Assembly (NCBI GenBank): GCA_015680685.1
Contig: MNCI01000651.1
Coordinates: forward strand, 1,253,507 to 1,317,506
Source of the DNA: Gnetum montanum
Taxonomy: Eukaryota > Streptophyta > Gnetopsida > Gnetales > Gnetaceae
DNA: 64,000 nucleotides
Reading direction: 5' to 3'
The notes beneath the pieces are model-generated. The model searched no databases. It was not told the DNA's origin and saw nothing but the letters and a program-made list of their open reading frames with translations. Position numbers and translations under genes: made by a program. Each line of letters starts with the position of its first letter. Position 1 is the first letter of the stretch. Of the stretch, positions 45,396 through 58,709 are shown piece by piece.

Positions 45396-46245
45396 TGATG
45401 AGACGCAATATCGCATAGGCCGCGATATCACGGTGCGCCGTCATATCTATAAATAAGAGGCGGCTCTCCCTTGTTTCCTCATCCTATGCTAGAAGTAGGG
45501 AAACTCTGGCAGATTGATCACTCCAGAGATAGAATATGTTCCATGTGCCAGCAATAGGAGTCCTAAAGTGAACGGATCTTTATTCGAGCAACATTGTACC
45601 TGAACAAAAGTTGTGTACGACAATAAAGATGAACTTCTTGGATAAATCTTGCAGTGCATGGAATAGGATTTTATTTAATGTTATTTATTGTTTTCTCTCT
45701 CACCCTTATCTCCTAGTAATGCGAAATGAGTACGACTTGATTACGAGCATTTCAGGATGTGTACAGATAATCAAGGAACGAATGCTCATCGCACTTAGGC
45801 TAGATTAGATTCTCTTACCCTTTCCTCCTAGTTACATGCCTCAGTATGACCACTTCGAGCACGTGCGTTACGCGTGGTGATCCCAGCAACGATTAGCATT
45901 TGGTAGCCATAGTTGCATCGGTTCAGGGTGTGTACGGTAAGTGGGAATGGATGCTAACGCTAGGTAATTTAGACTTAGTTCATTAGTTAAAGTTAGTAAT
46001 TAGTTTCTCAACCCTTCACCTCAATAGCATAGGAGATAAAACAGAAAAAACTATAAAAATCATATACCTCGGACTTACTTAACCATACACCATGACAACT
46101 ACAAGTAAGTCTGGGAAGACAACGAATAATTAACCCTAAGTGTTCCATGGGGCGTGTAGGCACTTAGTCTGCGGAGTTTGACCGGATCACGCATGCTACA
46201 CTCGTATTCGTATGGTTGAGTGTAGGGGTATCTTGCCACTCATCA
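45396..46245 (+). repeat. E2 3' LTR
   Basis: 850 bp, starting after the polypurine tract CATGGGGGTA (45386-45395). It has fewer GATATC palindromes than the 5' LTR. TATA box CTATAAATAAG is near 45448. It ends CACTCATCA and is followed by CAAAT. Confidence 0.9.
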
Positions 46246-46769
46246 CAAATGAAATTAAAATATCCACAAAATGGTATGCAATTATAAAAAGTGTAGGAGA
46301 ATGGACAAATCTTGATATTAATGAACTCAAATTAATTAGACATCAAGACCAAGAGTTATATTAGAAAAATATTATTGCTTGTAATGCTCCTAGTGTATGA
46401 GCTAGATGGGCATCCAGGTTGGGTTAGTAAACAGAATAACTAGATGGAACAGAATAACTATATGATGCCATCTAGTTCTAGAATAATAAAAATAATATGT
46501 TATGAGTTGATGTCAACTGGCTTGTAAAAATAAAGAGGAATTGAGCCGACAACAAATAATAATTATTATTATCATAAAAAAGTGATATATATTGAAAAGG
46601 CGTTGCATTGACGAGGATTTAGGAGAATGTGGTGTGATTATCTTTGTAAGATATCATGTGATCGGAAGAGAATGTGCCTGCCTACCCACCTCGTGTCACA
46701 GCATATTCATCGATATCCATCATAACATCGTCGAAAAACACATCCAAAAATCATAAAAAGAAGCAAAAA
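46246..46769. other. Spacer between E2 and the GT47 pseudogene
   Basis: AT-rich, nothing recognised. It may include the 3' untranslated part of the minus-strand GT47 pseudogene. Confidence 0.35.
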
Positions 46770-48640
46770 TCATGGCGCAGGAATCTGAACATTGAGTTTG
46801 CGTTGCCAAACTGAGTGCAAGATCATATGAAACATGTCGGAGAGCCGAGTGGGATGACTGATGAAGAAGTGCCTCTGCACCTGACGAATCCTATTTTGCA
46901 GCATTGCATAGCGGCGCTCCTAGATGGATCCCTGAATCTTCTTCAGCTCGAGAATTCTCTGAACAGGAACCTGAACTGAGAACGCATTCCAATTCAAAAC
47001 ATCGCCGAAAGGCAAGACGTGGTGGTCGCTTATTATCACAGGAATGTATTCGCTGTAAATCACCTCCACGATACATGGACTGGCCACCTCCTAGCCACTT
47101 GGACACTAACAAAATTTGCTGCGTTTCATGTAATCTTTGTACGTCATGTTGGATTTTTTGGGTAGGTACTCGTGTACTTGAATGTCTGCATCTTTTTTTT
47201 TTCCATTTGTGTAGCAGCAACGGCCTTACGAGGCCATGGTTTCCACCTGCGAAGAATGCTAAGATGTTTCTTTTCGCCGGCGGGAGACCTCTGATCAATC
47301 CCTTGGTTTGGCCTGTCACCAAATTCATCTCTGGCAGCGATACGTCCTTTCTGGGTTGGAATACTTCTGACGTATTAGCGTTGCACAGTACTCGGATCAA
47401 GTTTCTGTGCAGATCCTTGTTCGCTTTTGACACGTGCGACCCCTGTCATCACAGTAACACACTGTATTCGTCAACAACAACTATTAACAGTTTCAAAGAT
47501 CATTAAGTTTTGTGGGAAAAGACAATGTCCAGTTCTGCAACATTGATTGAAAGTTGATTGAAATTGGACAGCAGCCTCCTTTCTTATATCCTATTCTATA
47601 TGGTGCTTAATGGTGGGCACAGCAAAATGCAGGCATGATGACAGAAATATGTTATTAGAAGAGATACATTATGTTATGTTACAAAAGAGATGAAACTTGG
47701 AGTGGCTTTATTTTAAATGAGAAAACAATGGCAGATTAGATAGTTTGGATATGTGCAAAGAAGACAAAAAAAATCAGACAATAAGTCTATAAACTAAAGT
47801 TACTGCATTACTATTTTAAGAAAGTCACTAAAAATCACTAAAATGAAGATTAAAGAAGACACAAAAAATCAATAAAAGAAATTGCAAATAAATCAAAATG
47901 TAGTTTTATAGAGGAAAATGGGCAAAAAAAAAAAGTAAAACACTTAAGTGGCCCAGGTAGCCCACCCCATTTTGTTAGGACAAGATGAGAATGATGACAA
48001 CAATATGCTATAAGTTTTGAAAATATCATTCATGTTATGAGTTTTTAAAATATCCTTTAAAAAATTACTGAATGCTTTGCTATAAGTTTTAAAAACATTG
48101 TTAAAAAGATTACTGAGTATTTTGCTAGAGCTTTGAAAACATCATGAATGTGAGGAGGAATCAACCAAATTTGTAACTGAAACTGAATTTAAACTAAATT
48201 TCTCATGAATTCAAACTAAATTTCTTGTGGTATTTTGTTATGGGATTTTGTTGGTACATTACCTAGTCATGGCAGGAGAGCATGAAGTGGTCGGTGTTGT
48301 GGCTATAGTTCTAGAATGGGTGGTTCTAAGAGAGAGAGACGACATGAATGTAATCGGCCACGAAGTTATCAAGCGGTGTGTAATTGTGATCGTGTTTGTA
48401 GAAATAGCTCACCATCATCACCATGTTGAATGGTAGAAAATAGACGTGAGCTTGCATTGGATCTTTGATCAAGAAAGAGTTGTTTCCTAGCTCCATCTCA
48501 TGGATGAAGTGACCTTTTGTTGTATATATGTTCTTGCATGACTTGTTGTGTAGCCACAAAGGCTCTCCTTCCTCATAAATATATATCTTAAACTACTTCT
48601 TGATCTTCTTGTAACTCCTATAAATTTTAATCCATTGTAA
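46770..48640 (-). pseudogene. GT47 exostosin-family glycosyltransferase pseudogene, two exons
   Basis: Exon 1 (48263 to about 48640) reads FKIYIYEEGEPLWLHN, then AHVYFLPFNMVMMVSY and DHFMLSCHD. Exon 2 (46770-47442) reads GSHVSKANKDL, RNILAFFAGG and the C-terminal VIISDHHVLPFGDVLNW part, ending TGA at 46770-46772. The intron (47443-48262, donor GTAATG, acceptor ATGACAG) falls right after the CHDW position and is phase 0. GT47 enzymes are Golgi transferases of cell-wall polysaccharide synthesis. Damage: TAG at the Trp of CHDW and at another Trp nearby, further TAGs in both exons, and one extra A in an A-run (about 47200) that shifts the frame. The N-terminal membrane anchor region is not seen; only the C-terminal GT domain remains. 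Confidence 0.85.
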
Positions 48641-49536
48641 GCAACACACACCACCCATAGAAACTATGCTTTCCTAGAGAGGCCATTGGAAAACGTTTTC
48701 AATGGAACAAGATAAATCACATCACCTATAAATGCTAAACTAGGCTAGAAATGGCAATAAAAAATTTCTCAATGTGGATAATATGAAAGATGACTAGCCA
48801 AAAAAGAAGATCCTCCTATTTCTCATTTCTCTTTAACAATATTTCCTAATCATACCTCTTTCTACTCTACTCCCTTCACTATACCTATCAATGCTAATGA
48901 TATTGAGAGCAAGCATTTTTATAATCTATTTTTGAATAATGATGTAAGCAATCCTCACTTCTTTTTCATGAGAATCCCACTCCCATGCCTACTACATTAG
49001 TCCCTTTAAATGAACATTAGATACAAGATATCTTTGAAGTAGTGGCAAATGACTAGATCCAAAAGAAGATCTCTTATTCCAAACCTATATCTCTAAATGA
49101 TGTTCTTCAAGCTACCAGATGAATTGAAGAAACCGCTCTTCAACTTGGACACCTTGAGTTCTTATCCATCAGGAACCAAGGATCATAAGCATTTAAACAA
49201 GAGAAGTCATCTTAGTCACAAACCATGCTAGCAATATTCCTTTATCTCCAAGCTACAATAGTCATAGTAGTTCCTCCTATCACTTCCACTCCACAATTCC
49301 ATTATGAATCAAGTTAAACTATACCTCTTATAGCCACTCTAACAATAAGTAATGGTTAAAAAAATTCTCCATAATGAAGGACTACAAAGCACAAGTCTAA
49401 ATATTTTATGTTTCCCATAAAACACTCTATTATTTTTAAATATTTACATAACAAATAGAGAATATAATGAAAGAAAATATTAGATTAGACAAGAGCTAGA
49501 TTTAAATGTATAAAGATCATTACTATGGATCCTTCC
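48641..49536. other. Spacer between GT47 pseudogene and E3
   Basis: The part nearest the pseudogene may be more of its degraded 5' end. No motif was recognised in the remainder. Confidence 0.35.
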
Positions 49537-50405
49537 TAATGAGTAGTGAGTATACCCTATGCCTAACCATACGAATTACAAGCGTTCATGCACAATCTGG
49601 TCAACTTCTATAGATCTTAAGTTTCCATGTACACCTGGTTCTAGGAAGTGAAATCTAATGATGACAACTGTTGTCTTCCCAACTACACTTGTGGCACTTA
49701 GTTGTATGGTTAAATGTAATTGAGGCAGATGATTTTTATTATTTTATATTTTATTCGCGTATGATTAAAAACAAGTTGAAACTTAATTTATGAACCAATG
49801 TAACTAATATGATTGCTAATTAATAATTAACTATCCTAACATAAGCATCTGGTCCCACTTTCTATACACATCTTGAACGCATACAACACTATTGGATTAC
49901 CAAGCGTTAAGCACTACTGGGATTACCAAGTGTCATATGGTATGCTTGAAGCAATTGCACTTATGTGTTCAATTTATTTAGCTTGATTAATTAATCAATT
50001 AAAGTTTAGTTTAGCTTAATTAATTACATAATTAATGTAAATAGTAAATGTAGAAATAAATCAATAATCTATTCCAAGTGCTGCAATGTATGATCAAAAG
50101 GCTCATCTTTATTACCATTCACATTAGTGTGCTCAAGTACATCAGTGCTCACATAAAGATCTATACACTTTCTAACTCCTGCTACGGGCACTTAGAAAAC
50201 TATTTTAACTCTCAAATGATAAAACTGCAAGAGCTCTGCTACAACTATGACAAGACATATGTCCAAACTGTGTGCCCAAGCACTATATTTATAGGTTGAC
50301 ACACATCTTGCAATATCAGATATACAACATCTCTTCTTGGGTCCTAATATTGGGCATCCAATATTAGGACTTTGATATTGGAGATAGGCAAAATATAGTT
50401 CATCA
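49537..50405 (-). repeat. E3 3' LTR
   Basis: 869 bp. In the element's sense it starts TGATGAACTATATTTTGCC. Palindromic CCAATATTAGG and GATATTGG words are followed by TATA box CTATAAATA (50288-50296). The terminal CA is mutated (plus-strand TAATGAG instead of TGATGAG). Confidence 0.85.
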
Positions 50406-52700
50406 TATCCACATGATTGAATGAAAACTTGTTCTTGAGTAAACAAAAGGAGGAAAAAGTCCCTTACAAAATATTGGGAAAGTATGGGATTATTAATTGA
50501 CATGTAAACTAAGTCAGATGAAAAGATAGATTCTAAGTACCCAAGTGTATGAATTTATAATCTTTTACAAAATTGGGTGTTCATGATAATAGAATTGAAA
50601 ACCTTGGCCAAAATTGACATCCAACTCCTTTGGCAGCTAAAAAGTGAGGGAGAATATTCAATGATCATGAAGGATCCTTGTTGCATGGTGTTGTTGCTTA
50701 TTCTTTGGTGAAGATAGTCCTACTTCTAGTCCTCATTTTCCATTTCAATCACAATAAAATCACAGATTAGTGTGCAATGTGTAATGTATAGCTTTTAGAT
50801 ACCTTGTCTCGTCGATAGTTACACTTGGCTAGGTTGTGATTATGGTGGACTGATTCCTTTAATAGTGTTAGCGGGAAGACTAAAAAATACGGTGAGATGA
50901 ATAAGCGGTCCATTATTAAATTCTAAAAAGTCCAAACGTGATGAAATTATTGAAGAGGGTTAAAGAATTCACAACAATAAAAAGAGAATTTCACTGAAAA
51001 ACATTGTGAAGATGCTCACATGTCATTAATAGAGCACACAAAAGGATTTTATTGTGAGAATGTCTAAGGATAAATAACTTAACTAATCCAACCAAAAGGT
51101 ATGCAAGTGGGTCCTTCCCAAAGCAAGAACATGCCCTTTTTTGCCCTTTTTTGCCCCATGGATGATTAATGGTTATTGAAAATTAAGCATGAAAACCCAG
51201 AAGAAACTACCTAAGAATTTTGACACATCAAACCAACATTGAATAAGAACATGAACACTGGTAGTGAGGTGAGGCATGGAAAGCATAGATGGATGAGAGA
51301 GAAAGAGGAATGGAGTTTCTGTTTAAGGTTACATGAAGTCCCTTGTGAATTTTGTGGTTAAGTAACATGATAAAATCCATCCTAAGTCTAGACCAAAACC
51401 AACTCCTTTCAGTGACTTCGCATCACCACCCCAAGATCGACCCATCCCCTTGAGACACAAGAGTGCTCCCACAGAACAACCACCATTCCTTACTTTAAGA
51501 AGAAAAGAGAAGCAAGAAGTGAGAGAGGGCCTTAGTTAGAGGGGAAATTTAGGCATGGTAACATATCTTTGTAGTTCCATAACTAGTGCTTGTAGCCCAT
51601 TTATTTGTCTAAGGGGTGTGCTTTGAATTTCCATTATTTTTTTTTTGAACCAGGAACCACACCATGCAAAGACTTATTCAACTTCACGTTATTGGTCGAC
51701 ATGAAATAGTAAGAAATCCATGAAAACACACATGCAACTAAGGAAGAAAAATGGCAAAAAGAGTACCAAGTCCCCTTGAAGTCACACCCTATTCAAACCT
51801 TTGAATCCTTTCCAAGTTTGGAAACTACCAAGGTCACAAGTTCATTAAAGTTTTATTAATGAAAAAGGGACCTCGTACTTCCAGAACAAAGAAAACCATA
51901 GAGTCTATGGATCGGTGGATGTCATGGACTTACTACCTATTTCATGGAAAAGAAACCATATCTTAGTTATCAGTAACAAAATTTAAATCTAGAATCCAGA
52001 TGCCAACAATTAAATAACCAAATAGCATATGCCCACATTAAACAAACCACACTGTACCCAGTTGGCAATAAGGCACATTATTATTAAAACACAACAAGAA
52101 AATCACACCAAAATAAAGAAAAATATACAAGAAATTGTAAAACATTTAAGAAAAATAAAGCATACTAATGATGTTGTAAAACAAAAATTGGAAAAAATTA
52201 ATAACATAAAAACAAAAAGGTGTAAGATAAAGAAGGTGTAACATAAAAAGTTGTAAAAATAACAAGGTGTAAAATAAAAATGTGTAAAATAAATAGATGA
52301 AAAACTAATGAGCCACTTATATAGTTAGCATGGATGGTCATCTCCCCAATGACTAAGTTGAAAGGAGGAGATCCAAAAAATTAAGTGTGGTTATACATTC
52401 GATGAGGTGTTTGTTGCACTGGCTTGCTTAGGCTTGTAGAAAGGTTTGACTTGTTGTGTGTTGACTAGTTGCTTATTGTTTGAGCTCTCAGGTTTGTAGA
52501 TCAACATGGCCCGAAAAGGAAAAGTTTCTTAAATGATATAAGCTCCTTCCCAAAACATCTGGAACTTAGTTCGTTGAGGTATGTATGTGGGGTTTCAGTA
52601 GAGGACCTTATCTCCTAGTTGAAATTTGACTTTCCTAATTCTAAGGTAATGGAATTTTTTGTTAAATGCCTTGTGCAACTCATTATATGATAGGGCCACC
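50406..52700 (-). other. E3 3' non-coding region
   Basis: Shares landmarks with E2: the TTTTACAC-type minisatellite (52186-52300), the CCTTAGACAAATAA...TTCAAAGCACACCCCTTAG neighbourhood (51590-51625) and TGCTTTGGGAAGGACCCACT (51105-51124). No ORF2 is present. Confidence 0.6.
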
Positions 52701-52744
52701 AATTGATTTTCGTCTAGCAGGTTGAGATTCATTAATCTTTCTTT

Positions 52745-53480
52745 TTATGCTAGAATTAAGTCAAGGTCAAGATCATAGGCTATTGAAAGTGTATAGAGCT
52801 CAGGTTGAATAGGAAGAGTTGACAATTTTCTGTACATGAACTCATAGGGAGAGTAGCCTATAGGAAGCTTCCAAGTAGAGTGGTAGGCCCAAAGGGCATT
52901 GTTGAGTTTCATGCTCCAATCCCTCCTATATTTTCTAACTATTCTCATTAAGTTCTTAGTGATTTCCTTAATTGTGACCTTAGCTTGACCATTGGCTTGG
53001 TGATGATAAGGTGTTGTTAATTTATGCTCAATCCCTAAGCGCTGCATGAGCTTCCAAAAGGTAGTTCCTATAAAGTGGGTTTCATTATTAGAAATTAATC
53101 TATGTGGCACACATAACTTGTTTACAACATTTTTTTTGTACAAACTGAGTAGCAATAGAAGATGTACAGTCAATGATAGCTATTGCTTCTGCCTATTTTA
53201 TACAATAGTCAATAGCAACTATGATGTATGTATTTTCATTTGACATGGGCATGATGGGACCCATGAAGTTAATGCCTTAAATGTCAAAGGGTTTCAATGG
53301 TTAAATCCATTGTTGAGGTCCCTCCATTTGAGTAGTCATTCCACCATCTTGTTGGCAATGTTCACAAGAGTGGACAAATTGGTGAGCATCCCTAAAACGT
53401 GTTGGCCAATAATACCTTTCCATCAAGATTTTAATGGTCATGCATCTAGCAGCATAGTGGCCCCACAAGAACCCTCATAA
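52745..53480 (-). pseudogene. E3 pol: integrase
   Basis: The zinc-binding part is visible leftward from 53460 (RYYWPTRFRDAHQFV then CEHCQQ). The core follows, with an open stretch 52745-53173. The second catalytic position reads SNNETHF where the family has SDNGTHF, so Asp is replaced by Asn. HHQANGQAKVTIKEI carries a Lys where the usual Glu lies. It is inactive as read. Confidence 0.8.
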
Positions 53481-53699
53481 ACATCCTAGAGAACACGCTA
53501 TTGATCAGCATCAAGGACACACCAATGAACCAAGCCGTCGATGCACAACTTGTAGAGGTTTCCATTGATGTCCATGAATCCTTTCACCTAGTGAAGAAAC
53601 AATTGTTTCTTCTAGTGGTTCAACCCTTGTGGCATCTTTTAAGTGAGAAGATCAGTGAGAATGCCATCGTACCATTTAGGCTTAGTGAGTAATTATTTA

Positions 53700-54960
53700 G
53701 TTATAGCCCTAAAAAAGAGGAGTTCATTAGGAAATTGATCAAATAGTGGCCTTTCCAGCTCTTTGTTGACCCATTACAACTGAGACAAGTGGTTAGTGAA
53801 CACATTCTCAATTCCCTTTTGATCTACCATTATGAGATCAAATTCATGTAAGATCACCAGCCACTATATAACATGGGGCCTTACCGTTGGCTTGATCATG
53901 AGGAAACAAATGACACTGTGGTCTGTGTGAACAAACACTTTGTATCCAAGCACATAATGCCTAAACTTCTCTAGAGAAAAAACCACTACCATAAATTATT
54001 TTTTTGTGGTGGTATAGTTTAGTTATGCACCCACAATGCTTAAACTTGGGTAGTGGATGTAATATGGATGTTTATTTTCATCCAACTACATAAGTATAGC
54101 CCCCAAGGCATAATTTGATGCATCTTTCATGATATGAAATGGTTTGGACCAATTAAGTGCTCATAGAATTGGACTCTCTACAAGCTTCTACTTGAAGCTT
54201 TGGAATTCCTTTTTAAATTCCATGGTCCAAATGAAGGAAGCATATTTGTTTGTTAGCTCTCTTAGAGAAATTCTCTATAAATCACTAGTAGTAGATAGTG
54301 TGTCCAAGGAATGACTGAACATCTTTGATGGTTTTTGGTTAGCAGATGATTCCTTGGATGATCCTTATTTATCCGGGGTCTACCTCGATCCCTTCCTATG
54401 AAATTTTGTGCCCCAATACAATGCCCTCCTTGACCATTCGATAACTCTTTTTCCAATTAATCCAAAGATTAGTCTCCACACATCTTTTGAGTACTTGCTC
54501 AAGGTGATCCAGGGCTTGCTCAAATGTAGCTCCGTAGGTGAAGAAGTCATTCATGAAGACTTCCATCCCACTATCGATCTATTGCTAAAAAATACTTAAA
54601 ACCTAGCATTTGAATGTAGTAGGGGCATTGCATAGGCCAAATGGCATCTTTCGATATGAAAAAGTTCTTAAGGGACTCATAAATGTTGTTTTGGCCAAAT
54701 CCTCTAGAATGATCTGGATTTGGTTATAGCCACTATAATCATCTAAAAAACTATAATAGCAATGCCTAGATATGGTATCCAACACCTGATCAATGAATGA
54801 CAATGAAAAATGATCTTTGAATGTTACCATCTTTAATAGCAAAAAATTGATGCAAACCCACCACTTGTCACCTTTCCTTGGCATAATCACAAGTGAACTA
54901 ACCCACTCACTATTCACAATGGAATAGATAAACCTTACCTTGAGGAGTTTTTCAATTTTT
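53700..54960 (-). pseudogene. E3 pol: reverse transcriptase and RNase H
   Basis: The open stretch 54603-54917 has SEWVSSLVIMPRKGDKW, FKDHFSLSFIDQVLD, FLDDYSGYNQI and MPFGLCNAP, an Athila-like RT pattern. The active-site box follows near 54555 and reads FMNDFF, so the first Asp of the DD pair is Asn. Many stops occur downstream through RNase H. Confidence 0.8.
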
Positions 54961-55559
54961 TCTTTAACAAGCTACTTCAATTTGGGGTTCAATTGCTACT
55001 GCAACTCTCTTTAGATTCATGGCTAAATCAATGTAGATATGATGTTGGCATATCTTAGGGTCAATCCCTGTGAGTTCAAGATATGAGCAAGAAAATATTG
55101 TTGACCATTTATTGATCACATACAACAACATCTATTTCTATTCAAGAGCAAGATTTGCATTGATTATTATTGGCTTCCCATTTTTCAAGAATGCATATTC
55201 CATGTTGACATGTAGATTTTTTAACTCAAGGGGCTTTTGTTTAAAATTTTTAGGAACTTCCAACTCTCCCTAATAGGTATCATCATTTGCATTATTAGAG
55301 AGTTTGTGATGAACTTGATCCAATTCATCCATGCCTCCGACATAAGTGCATGTCAAGCTCTTAGTAGGTTCCATGCACATTGTGCTATTGTCAGAATCAA
55401 CTGTCATCCACTGGGTTCCCTCTTATTTCATGGCTATTTTGTATAGACACATTTGAATATCTATTTGATGTGCACATTACCTACATGTAGAAATAGATGA
55501 TCATTTCATGGACCAAATTTTTTGCATGTAATCGCACCTTATATCATTGTACGCGTTGC

Positions 55560-55930
55560 ATGAAACTCACTTCTTCTTGATCTTTTTGAATGCATTTTTC
55601 ATAGATATTTCTAGTGAATGATCTCTAATGTCCATTCTTGGATCAATAGTGCTTAGGCATGCCCTTCCCATAATGATTGAAAAACCCTATTTGTAGTTTT
55701 CAACATTGATTACTAGGAAATCAATAGGATAATATCACTCACAGATGGTGGTCACAATGTCTTATACCAATTCCAATGGAATAGTAATGGACTAATCTTT
55801 CAATTCTAATTGGATATTACTCTTATTGAGAGGTGGTAGGTTCCAAGTAGCATACATCTCATGAGAACTCAAGTTAATACTATAACTTAAATCAGGAAGA
55901 GCTTTACATGGTTCATTTCCAATAATTCGT
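55560..55930 (-). pseudogene. E3 protease remnant
   Basis: Recognised by IIMGRACLSTIDPRMDIRD (near 55650), closely matching the E2 protease C-terminal half. The N-terminal catalytic part is degraded. Confidence 0.6.
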
Positions 55931-56179
55931 AAATAGATAAGAGAATTTCCAAGATTAGCTAATTTCTTGAAAAGGTTGCTAGCCTAGATCTAATCAAATA
56001 TAGCATGAGTGAACATAACAGTATGGATTTTGGACAACATTTGGTTTGAAGGGAACCCGATGGAATGATTTGTACAGGATGAGGTAGGAGTAGGATGACT
56101 AGTCGCCTGAGTATGTGAGGGCTTAGGAGGGCTGTTGGGTCAAAAGAATGGTCTTTTATGGGCATGGGGTTCCAAACCA

Positions 56180-58548
56180 CTCAACTAATGAATTGGTTAT
56201 AGATTGATAGCCCTAGTAGTGTTGCATTTCTACAACTAGGCTAAAAGTTCACCCTACATGGATGGAGCAAGTGGTAGTTGCATTAAGGGTAGAGGAACAT
56301 GTGCAAGAACAGGAGGAGGATAAGGATAGAATGCAGTATCCCTCCTAGAATGTGGAGAATGATCTCTATAGTATTTGGGAGGGTCGTAGTAATGTTGGAA
56401 AGGAGAAACATGACTAGAAGAGTCATGTGGAGACAAGGATTGCTAAACGTAATACCTATATGGATTTGGTTGTTTGTAAGGATATTATTGCCTTGGTGGT
56501 CAAATCTCCCATGACTGTGGTTGGTGCCACTATTAATACTACTTGTACAGTTAAGGTGGAATTACACTAGGATGATATTATTATTGTTGATGGAACTTCT
56601 TGGGATTAGCTTGATGATAAGGCAATCTTCTAGGTGTTTGTCTTTTTGCTAATCATGGATTCAAAGCATACATCCAAAACTCTTGTAAGTGTGACATGAT
56701 GGGGTAACATCCCTTAGGATGTTCATATTGGAAAACCTCACACCCATCACCATCATCCAATTTAGTTTTTTTAACTTCCTCTACTATAGCAATCTTTCCC
56801 TTACCTATTTGATTGGCACGTTTAGCTTCCTTTCACCTCTTGTGGTCACAATCACTATCTTGTTCTTTGAACTCTTTAGCAATTTTCAAAACAACTTGAA
56901 ATTTTCTATCCATAAAGTGCCATAACTAGTCTACCTTAGCTAAAATTTCAAAGGTAAATTTTTGAATCAGTAAGGTTTTCTGGTTCACCACCTCATCAAG
57001 TGATGATTTCTTCTCACTGTCAAAAAATCAAACCTTCCTCTTGTGAATGGAAGGATCTTGGTTGTATTCTTCTACACTTTTGTGTTTCCTCAACTCTCCT
57101 TATTCTTTTACTACTTACTTGATTAGCCTTTGGATCTGATGGACTCTTAATTCTAACAATCTTCCATGGGCCTAGATCCCAAGAGTTCTCCTTGTTTCAT
57201 AGTGAATCCCATCTACAATGTGGCAAAGTTGTTCCTACTAAGAGTAAACATGGCCAGGGAATCAATGTAATAAGGAATAATATCTATCCATGATAGCATC
57301 CAAGGAATCATGTGTTCCTTGCTTCCAACCCTAAATTTTCCTTCTCAGATTGGACACTTGGGAGTATGTTTGATACTTGTCATTGAATAGTTCGAGCATC
57401 ATACTCCATCTATGGATTGATTATGGCTCTAAGGACTAGTACCAACTCTCTGCTTTCTTAATGAATATCCTTGGGAATAGCTTATGCTTTTTCCAATTGT
57501 TCTTCACATTTTGCAAGGCACATGCATCATGAAAGGCTTGAAGATGGTTTTGAGGATCTAAGTTATATCCCCCTTTAACTTTGGGGATATTGTTCATGTC
57601 TAGCCTCTTAATTCAACTATCCTTTATGTGCCTTGTAGGAACTCTCACTACCTCTACAATGTTTAGCATGGTTTGGGTGGTGAGCAAAAGCTCATCATGG
57701 CCATGATCCTGGTGCCTATGATGCCCTTGGCTACCCCTTTGTTCATGGTGATGAGCCTCTCTTGAATTCTTGCACCCTAAATCTTGACTTACCCAATGGT
57801 TCCTACAATCATCTTGGTTTTGTCAGTTACCTCTATCATGATCGTGCCCCCTACGATTGTGTTCAAATCCAAAAGAGGAAGAAGATGATGATGAAGATGA
57901 AGAGGAAGAATAACTAGCATCATCACGATGCTTGCCACATCCTCTTCAGTGGTTGTGATCACAATGATGATCATGTTGCTTGCCTGCATCCCTACCATGA
58001 CTCTCCTTCTTAGATCCCCTTTTTTCATGTGATTCGTTCTTGCCAGAATCAAGATTATGTATCATGGACTGTAAGGTCTAGTTTTGACCTCCTTCACCAA
58101 ATTCAAAGAGAGGAGTATCTCTATATGGAAAATCCCCAAAGAAGGATTCTCCACCATCTCTTTGATACATCAGGAATGAAGAATCATTAGACCACTTCCC
58201 CTTCACAGATTCATAGCACTGCTCTAGCTGTTGATCCCTTAGGTGTTGTGCGTTGGTGGGATGATAATCCCTAGCATTGCTATCCTGCACAACATATTTA
58301 GCATGAAGCCCTTGGATGCCCAATCACATAAGAGTTTGGTGGAGCATTGTAGGAATGGAATGATTGGGCAGTAACACAATGTTGTTCTCCATGTCTCACC
58401 ATTATAATAGTTCATCTTGGTGTAGGATGAAGGTGAAATTAGGTACATATTGATCAAGATGAGCATATACCACTCTGTATTGCTAGGGCACCTACTAATT
58501 TACTTTGTCAGACTTGGATGGAGAACCACTCCTATGAGAAGAAGGCAT
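56180..58548 (-). pseudogene. E3 gag
   Basis: It starts at ATG 58546-58548 (MPSSHRSG). Segments VPNFTFILHQDE and RDYHPTNAQHLRD match E2 gag. The zinc knuckle is degenerate near 56740 (CEVFQYEHPKGC: second Cys is Phe). The Pro/Tyr-rich tail lies at 56254-56436. Many TAG and TAA stops. Confidence 0.75.
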
Positions 58549-58689
58549 CTTATATTAGAAGATAAAATGCAATGTGTTTTCTTAGAATTATTGTAGTTAT
58601 TTTAATGTATGATATGAACTTAGGGTTTGTTCCAATGAAGTTAAATAATTTTTCACTAAATCCTAGATAGTGCACGTAACAAGCTAAAG

Positions 58690-58709
58690 GTCCCTAGCAA
58701 CATCACCAA
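58690..58709 (-). promoter_or_regulatory. E3 primer-binding site
   Basis: In the element's sense, TTGGTGATGTTGCTAGGGAC follows the LTR end CTCATCA, a diverged tRNA-Asp-type site. Confidence 0.7.

Larger units (their letters stand above)
38733..46245 (+). mobile_element. E2: complete LTR element with gag and protease only
   Basis: LTRs at 38733-39594 and 45396-46245, with perfect target duplication CAAAT (38728-38732 and 46246-46250). The internal region has gag and a retropepsin domain, then about 2.2 kb of non-coding sequence. No RT, RNase H or integrase is present. LTR ends, primer site and the pre-LTR block are those of E1 and E3. It is a non-autonomous member of that superfamily. Confidence 0.9.

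Noticed and set aside
46904-47506. A 200-codon open frame on the + strand.
   Set aside because: The minus strand of the same region encodes a clear GT47 domain; the + frame is its shadow.
47443-48262. An apparent frameshift and break in the GT47 pseudogene.
   Set aside because: GT-AG borders and phase-0 joining after the CHDW position show it is an intron.
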